From Clostridia bacterium (lineage in GTDB: Bacteria; Bacillota_A; Clostridia; Oscillospirales; Acutalibacteraceae): DNA of 50,977 nucleotides. The position numbers and the translations under genes are program-made. Positions 41,865-50,088 of the stretch are shown here, piece by piece. Every line of letters starts with the position of its first letter. The stretch's first letter is position 1. The DNA lies in assembly GCA_017435305.1 (NCBI GenBank), contig JAFSFH010000001.1:1-50977 (forward strand), written 5' to 3'. Below the pieces are notes generated by a model that had not been told where the DNA came from, made no database searches, and was given only the letters and a program-made list of their open reading frames with translations.

Positions 41865-42460
41865 TGGGCTTCCCCCTTTCGCACCAGTCTCTTTTTGAGG
41901 GCGGTCATACTCACGGCGGTCAGACGCACCAAGCCCCTAGACACCGCGCGGCATCCGAAGAACATCAGTATCGCCAAGCCGCCGCACACCAGTGCCGCCG
42001 CCACCAGCGCCAGACCCGACGGGACGTAGCCGGTGACAGCCAGAACGGTACCGCCGACCAGACCGCCAAAGGCGGCGCCGACCACGGCGGCAAACGCCGA
42101 CCACAGGGAGATAACCACCGCCCATAGGGACACGTACAGTGACAGCGCTACCGCCGCCGCGGCAATCAACAGAGACAGCCACACGGGCGACCCCACCACC
42201 AGCAGGGTGACGGCAAGCCCGCTCAGCCGCCGCGGCTTGATGCGTTGCTTGACCAGCGTGGCCAGGGGGATGTCGGCGGCGATCTGGGCAACCACGGTGT
42301 CCACCGAGCCGATGGCCTCCACCGCCTGCTGCTCCGTCAGACCCTCCTCCATACGGTCGTCGATCATCTCACGGTAGAAATCCAGACGATCGGCGCGTTC
42401 AGCCGCAGGCAATGCGGACAAGGCCCGCTCCAGCTGCGACAAAAATTCCAATTTAGTCAT
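41861..42460 (-). CDS. DUF1700 (HAAS domain) membrane protein
   Basis: An N-terminal HAAS domain (about 1-75; FLSQLERALSALPAAERADR and EGLTEQQAVEAIGS) precedes four hydrophobic helices between about 85 and 180. 199 residues. HAAS-domain proteins are linked by gene order to PadR-like regulators and are presumed to interact with them. It overlaps padR by 8 nt and the DUF4097 gene by 4 nt. Confidence 0.92.
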   Translation of the reverse strand: MTKLEFLSQLERALSALPAAERADRLDFYREMIDDRMEEGLTEQQAVEAIGSVDTVVAQIAADIPLATLVKQRIKPRRLSGLAVTLLVVGSPVWLSLLIAAAAVALSLYVSLWAVVISLWSAFAAVVGAAFGGLVGGTVLAVTGYVPSGLALVAAALVCGGLAILMFFGCRAVSRGLVRLTAVSMTALKKRLVRKGEAQ

Positions 42461-42773
42461 GGTGCTCGTCCTCCTTTGTGACGAATTGATAAATGGTCAT
42501 CAGCTCCGACCAGTCGTTTTTAAACTCCTCGATGCGCCGTCGTCCCTCATCGGTGATGCGGTAGTATTTGCGCAGGCGACCGCCGTGCTCGGCGGTGCGA
42601 GTGGTGAGCATTTCGGCGCTCTCCAGCCGCTTTAGGATGGTGTACAGGGTGGATTCGGACAGATCCATATACGGCTTGAGATCCTTAATGATCTGATAGC
42701 CGTAGGAATCCTCGCTCTTTATGGCTGCCAGCACGCAGACGTCCAGCAGCCCTCGTTTCATTTGCGTGTCCAT
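42453..42773 (-). CDS. PadR family transcriptional regulator
   Basis: A compact 106-residue winged-helix regulator beginning MDTQMKRGLLDVCVLAAI. The family motifs SYGYQIIKDL, LSESTLYTILKRLESAEML and RKYYRITDEGRRRIEEF are intact. Start is the ATG at 42773, after GGGAGG; the open frame to 42839 contains the promoter. It leads the PadR-DUF1700-DUF4097 operon and probably represses its own promoter. Confidence 0.94.
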   Translation of the reverse strand: MDTQMKRGLLDVCVLAAIKSEDSYGYQIIKDLKPYMDLSESTLYTILKRLESAEMLTTRTAEHGGRLRKYYRITDEGRRRIEEFKNDWSELMTIYQFVTKEDEHHD

Positions 42774-42788
42774 ACGATACCTCCCTTC

Positions 42789-42826
42789 GTGTAATACATC
42801 GTACCACGAGGTATTCTTTTTGTCAA
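42789..42826 (-). promoter_or_regulatory. Promoter and candidate PadR operator
   Basis: TTGACA (42821-42826) and TACGAT (42798-42803) on the minus strand, spacer 17 nt. An imperfect inverted repeat, TCGTG...CACGA (42789-42811), covers the -10 region, a suitable site for PadR autorepression. The operator call is inference. Confidence 0.65.
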
Positions 42827-42852
42827 TAGGTGTTTGCAAATTCGGGCAACAA

Positions 42853-42886
42853 AAAAAGCAGTACGGTCACAGCCGTACTGCTTTTT
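42853..42886 (-). terminator. Terminator after the ABC transporter gene
   Basis: A 14-bp stem (AAAAAGCAGTACGG and its complement) with loop TCACAG and a T tract on the minus strand, ending 3 nt before the transporter stop. Confidence 0.88.
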
Positions 42887-42888
42887 GA

Positions 42889-44553
42889 TTAATCTTCTAC
42901 AAATTTGCCGTCCACCACGCGGACCACGCGGTCACAGATCTCAAGCGCCGCAGGGCGGTGGGAGATGCACAGGCAGGTGCGGTCAGGCAGCGCGCGCAGA
43001 CGCTGCAGCACCCGCTCCTCGGTGGCCTCGTCCAGCGAGGCGGTACACTCGTCCAGTAGCAGGATGGGGGCGTCGGACAGCACGGCACGGGCGATGGCCA
43101 GGCGCTGGAGCTGTCCCTCGGACAGACCGGAGCCGCGCTCGCCCAGAACGGTATCCAGACCCTCCGGCTGCTGACGGATGGCGTCCGCCACATCCGCCAC
43201 TTCGGCGGCAGCCCAGATGGCCTCGTCGGACACGTCGCCGCAACAGAAGGCGATGTTCTCGCGGATGGTGCCGGACAACAGCATACTCTGCTGGGGCACG
43301 TAGGCGAACAGGCAGCGGGTGTCGGCACCCAGCGTCACCTTCTCCTCCCCCAGTTGGGCGTACAGGGCGCCCGTATCCGGCGGATAGAAGCCCAGCATCA
43401 GCTTAAACAGCGTGGTCTTGCCAATGCCGGAGAAGCCGGCCAGCGCCACGAACTCGCCCTTGCGGACGGTGAAATCGGCACCGTCCAGCACGATCTTCTC
43501 CTCGTCGTAGGCGAAGCTGACGTTGTCGACCCGCAGGCTCTCCATACGACCGTACAGTTCGCCCGCCTCATACAGCTGCGGCAGACGGGGCTCGTCCGGC
43601 AGGTTCTCGATCTCCATAATGCGCTCAGCCGAAGCGAGCATATTGTAGTACTGGGGCAGTATGCCGGACATATTCATAAAGGGCGTGCGAATCTGGCTGA
43701 CGATCTGTAAAAAAGCCGTCAGTTCGCCAAAGGTAATTGCCTGCAGTGATAACATCACCGCGCCCCACAGCAAAGCAGCATAATAACTGCCTGAAAACAG
43801 AAAATACATTGCGCCTTGTCCAACATTCATCCATTTAACACGGCGCAATTTTGCACGATAATGACGTATTAGGTACCTTCGCAATCTTTCGCGAATATGA
43901 TTGAGTCCACCAAATGACTGGATAACCATCCAATTTGAGATACTTTCCTGTTTAAAAGCTTTTCCTTGACCGTCTGTTTCCTGACATATTTTGTGAATAT
44001 TCTTCATCTTTTGGCCATACAGTCGACTAACCAAAAGCATAATCAAACCAATGGCCAATATGGCTACAGTAAAGCGCCAATCAATCGAAAACATCACTGC
44101 TATGCAGGCTACCAGTTTCGTAATCATTGCTACAAGTTGAGGGATTAGCGTTACTACCGCAGTAACCACTACGTGGTTATCGCTGACAATGCGATTTAGC
44201 AATTCGCCCGAGTGAAAACCGCTGATATCTTTCCACTTTTTTTGAAACAATGAAGAAAAGACCAAATCCTTGACGCGAATTTCAATACGTCCAAAAGTCC
44301 ACGACTTCAAGTAATTAAAAAGAATTGTCAACAAACCCTCGGCTATCACAAGGCCAATTAAAAGTATGCCGTGTACCCACAAGGACCCTTCTTGCTTTCC
44401 TGTAGCGGTATCTATGACATTTTGAGTAATAAGCGCAAATAGCACCATTCCTCCAGAAGTCAATCCACTAATCAAGGACAGCAACAGAATAGCAACAAAA
44501 TCCCGCTTAGTTATTCGCCATATCCAGTTTTGAGCTGTTTTGGCAGGTTTCAT
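42889..44553 (-). CDS. ABC exporter, fused permease and ATPase
   Basis: A 554-residue type IV ABC exporter half-transporter. Six membrane helices lie within residues 1-300 (for example FVAILLLSLISGLTSGGMVL). The ATPase domain (about 330-554) has Walker A GFSGIGKTT, Q-loop VPQQSMLLSGT, signature LSEGQLQRLAI, Walker B ILLLDECTASLD and the switch His in CISHRP. No peptidase C39 domain is fused. The permease half is AT-rich (21/60 G/C at 43981-44040) but the ATPase half is GC-rich (41/60 at 43141-43200). It is the last gene of the HprK-like/PqqD/peptidase operon; substrate is probably the product of that cassette. Confidence 0.93.
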   Translation of the reverse strand: MKPAKTAQNWIWRITKRDFVAILLLSLISGLTSGGMVLFALITQNVIDTATGKQEGSLWVHGILLIGLVIAEGLLTILFNYLKSWTFGRIEIRVKDLVFSSLFQKKWKDISGFHSGELLNRIVSDNHVVVTAVVTLIPQLVAMITKLVACIAVMFSIDWRFTVAILAIGLIMLLVSRLYGQKMKNIHKICQETDGQGKAFKQESISNWMVIQSFGGLNHIRERLRRYLIRHYRAKLRRVKWMNVGQGAMYFLFSGSYYAALLWGAVMLSLQAITFGELTAFLQIVSQIRTPFMNMSGILPQYYNMLASAERIMEIENLPDEPRLPQLYEAGELYGRMESLRVDNVSFAYDEEKIVLDGADFTVRKGEFVALAGFSGIGKTTLFKLMLGFYPPDTGALYAQLGEEKVTLGADTRCLFAYVPQQSMLLSGTIRENIAFCCGDVSDEAIWAAAEVADVADAIRQQPEGLDTVLGERGSGLSEGQLQRLAIARAVLSDAPILLLDECTASLDEATEERVLQRLRALPDRTCLCISHRPAALEICDRVVRVVDGKFVED

Positions 44554-44563
44554 AGTGTACTCC

Positions 44564-45124
44564 TCAGCGTTCTTTATACGGGAACAGGCGGCGGAAGCGC
44601 CACTCCAGGCGGCGATCCAGCCAGATCAATGTCTTGCGGACAGGCAGCAGGCGATGCCACCACAGGCGATGACGCCGATACGCGGCGCTGTCGCACTCCC
44701 AGCGGCGTCCCTTACGGATGAAGGCGGTGGCGCAGGCCAACACCTGATCCGGGCGGATATGCGGCTCCTCTACCCACTGGGCGTCGCCCAGCAGGGTATA
44801 CTCCAACTCTCCACCCACCGAGGGCTGGACCTGGCGGGAGCCGTACCGCGTACGGACCACGCCGTCATCCCGCTCCACGATGCGGTGCAGAACGTATTGA
44901 CCGTTGTCACGGCGGTAAAACGGCACCGCGCCCACCGACAGAGCGGTGGGGTCACAGGCGGACAGCGCCACCTGATCCCTCTTGTGCCGCAGGAAGGGGC
45001 TCATACTGTTGCCGGTAACGGTCAGCAGCACCTCCTGCCCCTGTGCCAGACACTCCAGCATCAGCGGAGACAGCTCGGTCAGAGATACCTCCACCGCGCG
45101 GTAATCCGGTCGCTGATTACTCAT
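44564..45124 (-). CDS. S24/S26-family peptidase (signal-peptidase-like), soluble
   Basis: A 186-residue protein with a signal-peptidase-type core: TVTGNSMSPFLRHKRDQVAL carries the presumed nucleophile Ser. GAVPFYRRDNGQYVLHRIVE has His where bacterial type I enzymes use Lys, as in archaeal/ER-type enzymes. The C-terminus is basic and aromatic (WWHRLLPVRKTLIWLDRRL) with no membrane helix, so it is probably cytoplasmic. Its start overlaps the PqqD-like gene by 8 nt. By context it is the best candidate for leader or precursor processing in this cassette; the substrate is unknown. Confidence 0.82.
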   Translation of the reverse strand: MSNQRPDYRAVEVSLTELSPLMLECLAQGQEVLLTVTGNSMSPFLRHKRDQVALSACDPTALSVGAVPFYRRDNGQYVLHRIVERDDGVVRTRYGSRQVQPSVGGELEYTLLGDAQWVEEPHIRPDQVLACATAFIRKGRRWECDSAAYRRHRLWWHRLLPVRKTLIWLDRRLEWRFRRLFPYKER

Positions 45125-45383
45125 CCAGCAGACCCTTCTCGCGCAGAGCGGACAGATACACCTCTACGTCACGGGCGGCCACATCAGCAGGCACGTCGTA
45201 CTCGTTCAACAGGGCCTGCACCAGGTCGTCACCGGTCACCGGCTTCTGCAGCTGCTCCCACAGATACGCACCGGTCTCGTTCAGGGTGATGATGCAGCGG
45301 AAGTCCACGGACTGAGAGCCCACCGGCACCACAATGTGATTGTCGCCCACACGGCGAAGCAGGAATCCTTCTTTGATCTTCAT
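45117..45383 (-). CDS. PqqD-family protein (RiPP recognition element-like)
   Basis: An 88-residue winged-helix PqqD-like protein starting MKIKEGFLLRRVGDNHIVV at 45383, AGGAGG upstream. The core LNETGAYLWEQLQKPVTGDD and VEVYLSALREKGLL match PqqD/RRE domains that bind leader peptides in RiPP pathways. The longer open frame to 45413 adds nothing recognisable. It lies between the HPr-kinase-like and peptidase genes, one base after the former's stop codon. Confidence 0.9.
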   Translation of the reverse strand: MKIKEGFLLRRVGDNHIVVPVGSQSVDFRCIITLNETGAYLWEQLQKPVTGDDLVQALLNEYDVPADVAARDVEVYLSALREKGLLDE

Positions 45384-45384
45384 A

Positions 45385-46260
45385 TCAATACTCCTCCTTG
45401 GGAAAAATTTCATTCACAACGGTATCCACCGCTTCGGTGCTGATGTTGCAGGACAGACCGTAGATCGGCACCGTCGCCAGCAGCCGCTCGGCAAACTCGA
45501 TCATCTTCTCACCCACACCCGCGTCGTAATACGGACGGGCGATCTGAGAAGAGAGGTTAAAATAACTGTCCAGCGTATCCAGGCGGCGGATGCTGTTCTG
45601 CTGACCGCGCTCAATAAACACGATGGCCTTCAGCGGCACCTTGCGGTTGACGTTCAGTGTGGTCTTACCGCTCCAGGGGGTGCCGCACAGCATGGGCACG
45701 TCGTCCTCAAACACAATGGCGGGCTTGTCGTCGTTGATGACCTCCACCTCGTCGCCGAAGCGCTGGCTCCACAGACCCACGTGGGTGGACTTGCCGGTGC
45801 CGGAGTTGGCGGAGAAGGCCAGACCGTTATTCCGCCACGCCAGCGAGGAGGCGTGGATGATGCCGTGACCCAGCACCGTCAGACGGTCCTGGAAGGCGAA
45901 GCCGGTCAGGGAATACTCCCAATCCAGATTGGAAAAATGGGGGTGATTCTGACTGCGCAGCAGATGAATCTCCACCTTGGAATAATCGTCGTTATAATAC
46001 GTGGCCAGGAAGATCCGACCCTCGGGGTCGCGGCTGTAGCGGCAATTCTCGCCCTCGCCCAGACGGAGAATGGAGGCAGAGCGCACCCGCTCCACTTCGG
46101 TTCCGCAGGGGGCGACGACCTCATCCTCCAGGATGATGCGGATATCCATCAGCGACTCGCGGTCGTCCTCACGGATATAGGCGGCATACCGCTTGGCGGC
46201 CCATTCGGGATGGGCGCTCTCAATACGCATCGGCACACCGGCGACACATAATTTCATCAT
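45385..46260 (-). CDS. HPr kinase-like P-loop protein (HprK/PEPCK fold)
   Basis: A 291-residue protein with a P-loop SANSGTGKSTHVGLW near 160-174 and the later INDDKPAIVFEDD and GTPWSGKTTLNVN, which form the HprK/PEPCK-type nucleotide and metal site. It lacks the N-terminal domain of true HPr kinase/phosphorylase. Short HprK-like kinases occur in lasso peptide clusters (ThcoK/PsmK type), where they phosphorylate the precursor's C-terminal Ser. Start is the first of two ATGs (46260), 7 nt from AGGAGG. It heads the cassette transcribed from 46302-46330. True HprK regulatory function is unlikely because it is not near hpr or lgt. Confidence 0.85.
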   Translation of the reverse strand: MMKLCVAGVPMRIESAHPEWAAKRYAAYIREDDRESLMDIRIILEDEVVAPCGTEVERVRSASILRLGEGENCRYSRDPEGRIFLATYYNDDYSKVEIHLLRSQNHPHFSNLDWEYSLTGFAFQDRLTVLGHGIIHASSLAWRNNGLAFSANSGTGKSTHVGLWSQRFGDEVEVINDDKPAIVFEDDVPMLCGTPWSGKTTLNVNRKVPLKAIVFIERGQQNSIRRLDTLDSYFNLSSQIARPYYDAGVGEKMIEFAERLLATVPIYGLSCNISTEAVDTVVNEIFPKEEY

Positions 46261-46301
46261 ACATATCCCTCCTATGCACATAGGTATACATATACGGATA
46301 T

Positions 46302-46330
46302 AGTATAACAAAAACGAATTCATAAGTCAA
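46302..46330 (-). promoter_or_regulatory. Strong sigma-A promoter of the HprK-like cassette
   Basis: TTGACT (46325-46330) and TATACT (46302-46307) on the minus strand with a 17-nt spacer, directly after the prophage terminator, about 40 nt upstream of the first ATG. The leader carries a perfect AGGAGG. Confidence 0.84.
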
Positions 46331-46336
46331 CAGTAA

Positions 46337-46371
46337 AAAAGGAGCGAACAGATTCTCTGTTCGCTCCTTTT
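46337..46371 (-). terminator. Terminator closing the phage operon
   Basis: A 16-bp stem (AAAAGGAGCGAACAGA and its complement) with loop TTC and flanking A/T tracts, 5 nt past the stop of the last phage-like gene. Confidence 0.9.
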
Positions 46372-46376
46372 CTCGG

Positions 46377-46523
46377 TTATCTCGGCGCTTTTACGCCGGA
46401 CATATCCATCGGGTGTTTCCCGTGCTTTTTGCGGGCCAGATGCACCCGCAGCTTGTGCTCGGTCACCAGCTGCTCCAGCCGTCGGCGGTCGTAGATGGGC
46501 GGCGGCGTAATCATGCCGCTCAT
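46377..46523 (-). CDS. Small phage-operon protein, 48 residues
   Basis: Begins MSGMITPPPIYDRRRLEQLV at 46523 with GGGAGG 7 nt upstream. It overlaps the preceding phage gene by 4 nt (ATGA). Very basic (KHKLRVHLARKKHGKHP-like run), so it may bind nucleic acid. The open frame extends to 46757, but that is a shadow of the neighbouring gene. No family recognised; it is the last gene before the terminator. Confidence 0.7.
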   Translation of the reverse strand: MSGMITPPPIYDRRRLEQLVTEHKLRVHLARKKHGKHPMDMSGVKAPR

Positions 46524-46876
46524 ACCGCATCCTCCCGAGGCCACACGTCGGCACGCCGATAGGGCGCTCCCTGCACACGGGGCAGCGACGCCGTATACCG
46601 CTCCAAAAAGCGGTCGTAGGCCGCCTCGTTGCCCTCTGCCAAACTCAGCAGAGCGGCGGTGCCGTAGGTCAGCGCCGACAGGCTGCGCCAGGACAGGTCC
46701 ACCTCCTGACGGGTGTGGGACAGTGGCACAAACGCCTCGGTGTGCTCTCGCTTCCACAGGTCGCGGTAGATCTGGTTGAGCAACGGCAGACCGCTGTTAT
46801 TGCCGTCGTCGGTTGCCAGACCGTCCGGTCGGTCCATCAGACAATACACCTGACGCAGGATGCTCAATCCGGTCAT
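46520..46876 (-). CDS. Phage head-tail connector-like protein
   Basis: A 118-residue protein between the capsid gene and the last small gene. It has the helical pattern of small connector or adaptor proteins (LRQVYCLMDRPDGLATDDGN; LLNQIYRDLWKREHTEAFVP). The assignment rests on position right after the major capsid gene and on size, not on a recognised signature. GGGAGG lies ahead of the ATG at 46876. Confidence 0.6.
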   Translation of the reverse strand: MTGLSILRQVYCLMDRPDGLATDDGNNSGLPLLNQIYRDLWKREHTEAFVPLSHTRQEVDLSWRSLSALTYGTAALLSLAEGNEAAYDRFLERYTASLPRVQGAPYRRADVWPREDAV

Positions 46877-46896
46877 CCCGTCACCTCCCTGCCGTA

Positions 46897-47817
46897 TCAG
46901 TATACGTAGGCGTAGATACCGTTCTTCAGGCTGTCCTTGACCACCACGTCGTAATACAGACGGTAGTCCAGCTTCCAGGCATCCGCCTTCAAGTTATGGG
47001 CGGGATCAAAGCAGCGGACCTGCTCGGTCTTCTTGATCAGAGAGGCCGCGCGGCGGGGCAGCACCAGCATACCGATGCTCTTAGCGCCGGTGGCGGGGGC
47101 AAAGCCGCCCTCCTCCTGACCGCCGGTGGTGCCGTCGTAGAACTCATAGGCGGTCTTCATACGGCTGTCGGGCACCGGCAGTATAGCCACACCGTTGAGG
47201 CTGTTCACCTGAGTGTGCAGCTCGCCCTTTTTAAAGTCGTTCATCACCAGATGACGGGTCACGTCGGTGCTGTTCTGCAGAGCGTTAAGCATCTTGGCAT
47301 CCACAAAGGCCACCAGCTCCTCGTCGTAGCCGACGGCATTCTGGGCGTTGGCGATGCCCTCGCTCAGCATCTCAAAGGCGTCCTCGGCGGGGTCTCCCAC
47401 GATGGTCTGGGTGGCGCTCACGGCATAGCCTGCCAGCTTGGACAGCACGTAGGCGTCCACCTCGGGCACCACCTGAGTGCGCACGAATTCGCCCATGATC
47501 TGACCGGCCAGGTCGGCGATGCCGGACTCGTCGTTGTCCTCACGATCCAGCTGGAAAGAGCGACCGCGGTCCATGGTCAGAGTAAAGGGCTTGGCGGTGA
47601 CCGACACGGTACCGGACACAAAGCCGGTGTCGCGGTCGTAGTCGCCCAGACCGGAGATGTTCATTTCGGGAATCATCACCGTCTTGGTGCCCACGAACTT
47701 ACCGCGCAGGTTGTTGTCTGCCATAAAGCCGGTCACAGGCTTCTGCTCGACGGCCTTGTCCAGCTCGTCGGTCATCTTGACAGAAATGCTTTCGAGATTC
47801 AAACTCATTCGATTCAT
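46897..47817 (-). CDS. Phage major capsid protein
   Basis: A 306-residue protein with HK97-fold-like features: an N-terminal arm, QLDREDNDESGIADLAGQIM, VVPEVDAYVLSKLAGYAV, VAFVDAKMLNALQNSTDVTR and a C-terminal strand segment KLDYRLYYDVVVKDSLKNGI. The pattern fits the HK97-fold coat proteins of the gp5/P22 sort that co-occur with a separate scaffold. AAGGA lies 3 nt before the ATG at 47817; the ATG at 47808 is an alternative. Lies directly downstream of the scaffold-like gene. Confidence 0.85.
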   Translation of the reverse strand: MNRMSLNLESISVKMTDELDKAVEQKPVTGFMADNNLRGKFVGTKTVMIPEMNISGLGDYDRDTGFVSGTVSVTAKPFTLTMDRGRSFQLDREDNDESGIADLAGQIMGEFVRTQVVPEVDAYVLSKLAGYAVSATQTIVGDPAEDAFEMLSEGIANAQNAVGYDEELVAFVDAKMLNALQNSTDVTRHLVMNDFKKGELHTQVNSLNGVAILPVPDSRMKTAYEFYDGTTGGQEEGGFAPATGAKSIGMLVLPRRAASLIKKTEQVRCFDPAHNLKADAWKLDYRLYYDVVVKDSLKNGIYAYVY

Positions 47818-47838
47818 CGTTCCTTTCTAATGAAATGA

Positions 47839-48225
47839 TTACAGTGCAGAGCGGAACGCCCTGAGAAAGGCGTCCTGCTCCGGCGGAGTGTCAGCGGCAC
47901 TCCGGGACAGACTGCCCGCAGACCGCTCGGCGGCCTGCTGACGTGCCTGTAATGAGGCCGCCACCTTCTTCTCCTCCTGCCATCGGTACCGCAGATAGGC
48001 ATCCAGCAGGGTGATGCCCTCCTCGGCGGCGGTGTCCAGCACGCTGTCAGGCAGGTCGGTTGGGCTGACCAGCTGCGGAAACTCCTGTGTCAGGGTGAGA
48101 AAATCGGCGGCCAATCGGGGGGTGACGTCCTCCGGAGGCGGGGGCAATAGGCTCTCCGCCTCCTCCGTGGGGGTGAGGGTCTCCTCCGTTTCAACGGGGG
48201 TTACATCCATCGGTTCGTTTGGCAT
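47839..48225 (-). CDS. Phage scaffold-like protein
   Basis: A 128-residue acidic, Pro/Glu-rich N-terminus (TPVETEETLTPTEEAESLLP) precedes a helical, charged C-terminal half (YRWQEEKKVAASLQARQQAA). This composition and a place between portal and major capsid genes are typical of capsid scaffolding proteins. AGGAGG lies ahead of the ATG at 48225. No sequence signature alone proves this. Confidence 0.7.
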   Translation of the reverse strand: MPNEPMDVTPVETEETLTPTEEAESLLPPPPEDVTPRLAADFLTLTQEFPQLVSPTDLPDSVLDTAAEEGITLLDAYLRYRWQEEKKVAASLQARQQAAERSAGSLSRSAADTPPEQDAFLRAFRSAL

Positions 48226-48269
48226 CGTATTACCTCCTATCGGGTCGGTTTATCGGCACGGTGAGTGTG

Positions 48270-49880
48270 TCAACCCAGCTCCTGCAGCAGGGAATCCAAT
48301 CGGGGGACGGTTCCCTGGGGCAGACGGCTGAGATACTGCTTGTTGTCGATGGCGCCGGACTTATAGAGGTTGTCCAGCACCTCGATGGTTTTCGCTTCGC
48401 TGTAGGCATCGCCGCTCCCCACGTCCACGCGGATGCTCATCAGCATATCCCGACAAACCGCCCCATCAAAGGGCATATACCATACGCACGAATCCTCGGT
48501 GATCTTTAGGGCGCGGCTGCCGTACATGGTCATCCAGAACTCGGACCACACCCGCGCCACCTCCTCCAGGAAGGTATAAAAACGGCTCTGCATCATGGTC
48601 AGCGGCATCAGCGACGCCTCCCGCACGGCGATGATGGCCGAGGTGTTGTGGGGTTCAACGTCACCTAGCAGGGTGGCGCTGACCCCCGCCTGGGTCATGG
48701 TGTCGCGGATGAGCCCCTGCACGTTCTGATCCAGTTGGGTCGAGAAGGCAGGCGGATCCACGTACCGTACCGCGTCCCGCACCTCCTCACCGGTGCCGTA
48801 TACCGGCACCACCTGACCGGGGTCGTTGGTGATGGGGCTGGTCACCACGTCGCCGTTGACCAGCATAATGGGCATACCCATCATCATCACCGCCCACACG
48901 CCGGCGGAAACGGTGCGGTTGATGGCGATCTGGTTGGGGATCAGATAGGGGATCTCGCTGTCGCCGTATGCCTGGTGGCGTTTCTCCTCCCAGCGGAATA
49001 CCGACAGCGGATACAGGCGGATGCCCAGATCCCACACGGACCGCACCGTCACGTTGCCGCACACCTGCACCGCCTTAACGGTGCAGGTACCCTGCTCGCC
49101 GTACTCCTTCCAGAATCGGGTCAACAGGGTGGCGTGACCGCTCTGTCCCTCCTGCTCGTCGCCCTTAACCGACTGCCAGCAGCGACAGCCCACCGCCTTG
49201 GCCAGACGACGGATCTCCTCCACGGGACGGCGCTGGGCAATGATGACGTACGGCTGCTGCTGGATATCCTCCAGCGTGGGGTCGCCGAAATACACCTGCT
49301 CAATGTCCAGCACCTCCGCGCCGATGTCGCCCCATACCGGCACGGTGTGCGCCTCGTCGGCGTACAGACCGGTGCGGATGCGGTCGTCCCAATAGGTGTA
49401 CAGCACGCCGGTGCCGCTGATGTAGGCGTTGCGCAGGATCCGCTGCTTGAGCGCCTCCAGCTTCAGCCGGTTGGCGGTGGTGCCGAAGTAGTCGGTCAGC
49501 GCCGTGGCCATACATTGAGCGGCCGCATCGGGTGGCAAGGCGTTCGCCTTTACGCCCTCTTTCAGCGCGTGACGGTACTCCTCTACCTGCTGCTGCACCG
49601 CCGCGGTCACCGGCACCCCCTCTGCCGAGAACCGCACCGATACGTTGGGGGCACCCACCACCGCCATTTTGTAGTCACCGATACGCTTAATAACGTTGTA
49701 GCGCACCAGCGGGCGACTGTCGCCGCAGTTGACGCCGTACCACTGGTCACCGGAGTAAAACCGCTCGTTGATGCGGTTTTGCTCGTACATACCGCGGTCG
49801 CCCAACTGCCGCTTATAATCGGTGCCGATGCGGTATTCCTCCTGCACCTGCTCCGGCTGAATGGTCTTAACTTTACTCAT
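48270..49880 (-). CDS. Phage portal protein
   Basis: A 536-residue portal protein, P22/podovirus-like in length and motifs: RINERFYSGDQWYGVNCGDSR, RPLVRYNVIKRIGDYKMAVV and SEIPYLIPNQIAINRTVSAG. Portals form the dodecameric ring through which DNA is packaged. I choose the ATG at 49880, 6 nt from AAGGAGG; the ATG at 49886 overlaps the Shine-Dalgarno. The gene overlaps the 67-residue protein by 8 nt. Confidence 0.88.
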   Translation of the reverse strand: MSKVKTIQPEQVQEEYRIGTDYKRQLGDRGMYEQNRINERFYSGDQWYGVNCGDSRPLVRYNVIKRIGDYKMAVVGAPNVSVRFSAEGVPVTAAVQQQVEEYRHALKEGVKANALPPDAAAQCMATALTDYFGTTANRLKLEALKQRILRNAYISGTGVLYTYWDDRIRTGLYADEAHTVPVWGDIGAEVLDIEQVYFGDPTLEDIQQQPYVIIAQRRPVEEIRRLAKAVGCRCWQSVKGDEQEGQSGHATLLTRFWKEYGEQGTCTVKAVQVCGNVTVRSVWDLGIRLYPLSVFRWEEKRHQAYGDSEIPYLIPNQIAINRTVSAGVWAVMMMGMPIMLVNGDVVTSPITNDPGQVVPVYGTGEEVRDAVRYVDPPAFSTQLDQNVQGLIRDTMTQAGVSATLLGDVEPHNTSAIIAVREASLMPLTMMQSRFYTFLEEVARVWSEFWMTMYGSRALKITEDSCVWYMPFDGAVCRDMLMSIRVDVGSGDAYSEAKTIEVLDNLYKSGAIDNKQYLSRLPQGTVPRLDSLLQELG

Positions 49881-50076
49881 TGACATCCTCCTTAATTTCC
49901 GGCATCACCGTACCGTCGTAATAGAGAAAATTGCGGGTCAGATCCCACGATTTCTGTTTGGCGGGCACCGGCTGACACCGCGGGTCGTTGGGTCGGCTGG
50001 GTGGCATCCACTCCAGCAGCACCGCCCGCACCGTCAGACACAGCACCACGCCGCATAACAATCCAATGAAAAACAC
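49873..50076 (-). CDS. Small phage-operon protein with membrane segment, 67 residues
   Basis: GTG start at 50076 with AAGGAG 7 nt upstream. The N-terminal hydrophobic helix FFIGLLCGVVLCLTVRAVLL is followed by a soluble tail ending VMPEIKEDVNE. It lies between terminase and portal genes and overlaps the portal start by 8 nt. No family recognised. Confidence 0.65.
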   Translation of the reverse strand: MFFIGLLCGVVLCLTVRAVLLEWMPPSRPNDPRCQPVPAKQKSWDLTRNFLYYDGTVMPEIKEDVNE

Positions 50077-50088
50077 GGTTTTCTCCTT

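Noticed and set aside
45385..46260. Canonical HPr kinase/phosphorylase
   Set aside because: The N-terminal regulatory domain is missing, and neighbours (PqqD-like, peptidase, exporter) do not fit carbon catabolite control; a precursor-kinase-like role suits better.
46261..46376. Precursor peptide gene upstream of the HprK-like gene
   Set aside because: The region holds only the promoter, the leader and the phage terminator; no short reading frame with a ribosome binding site is present.
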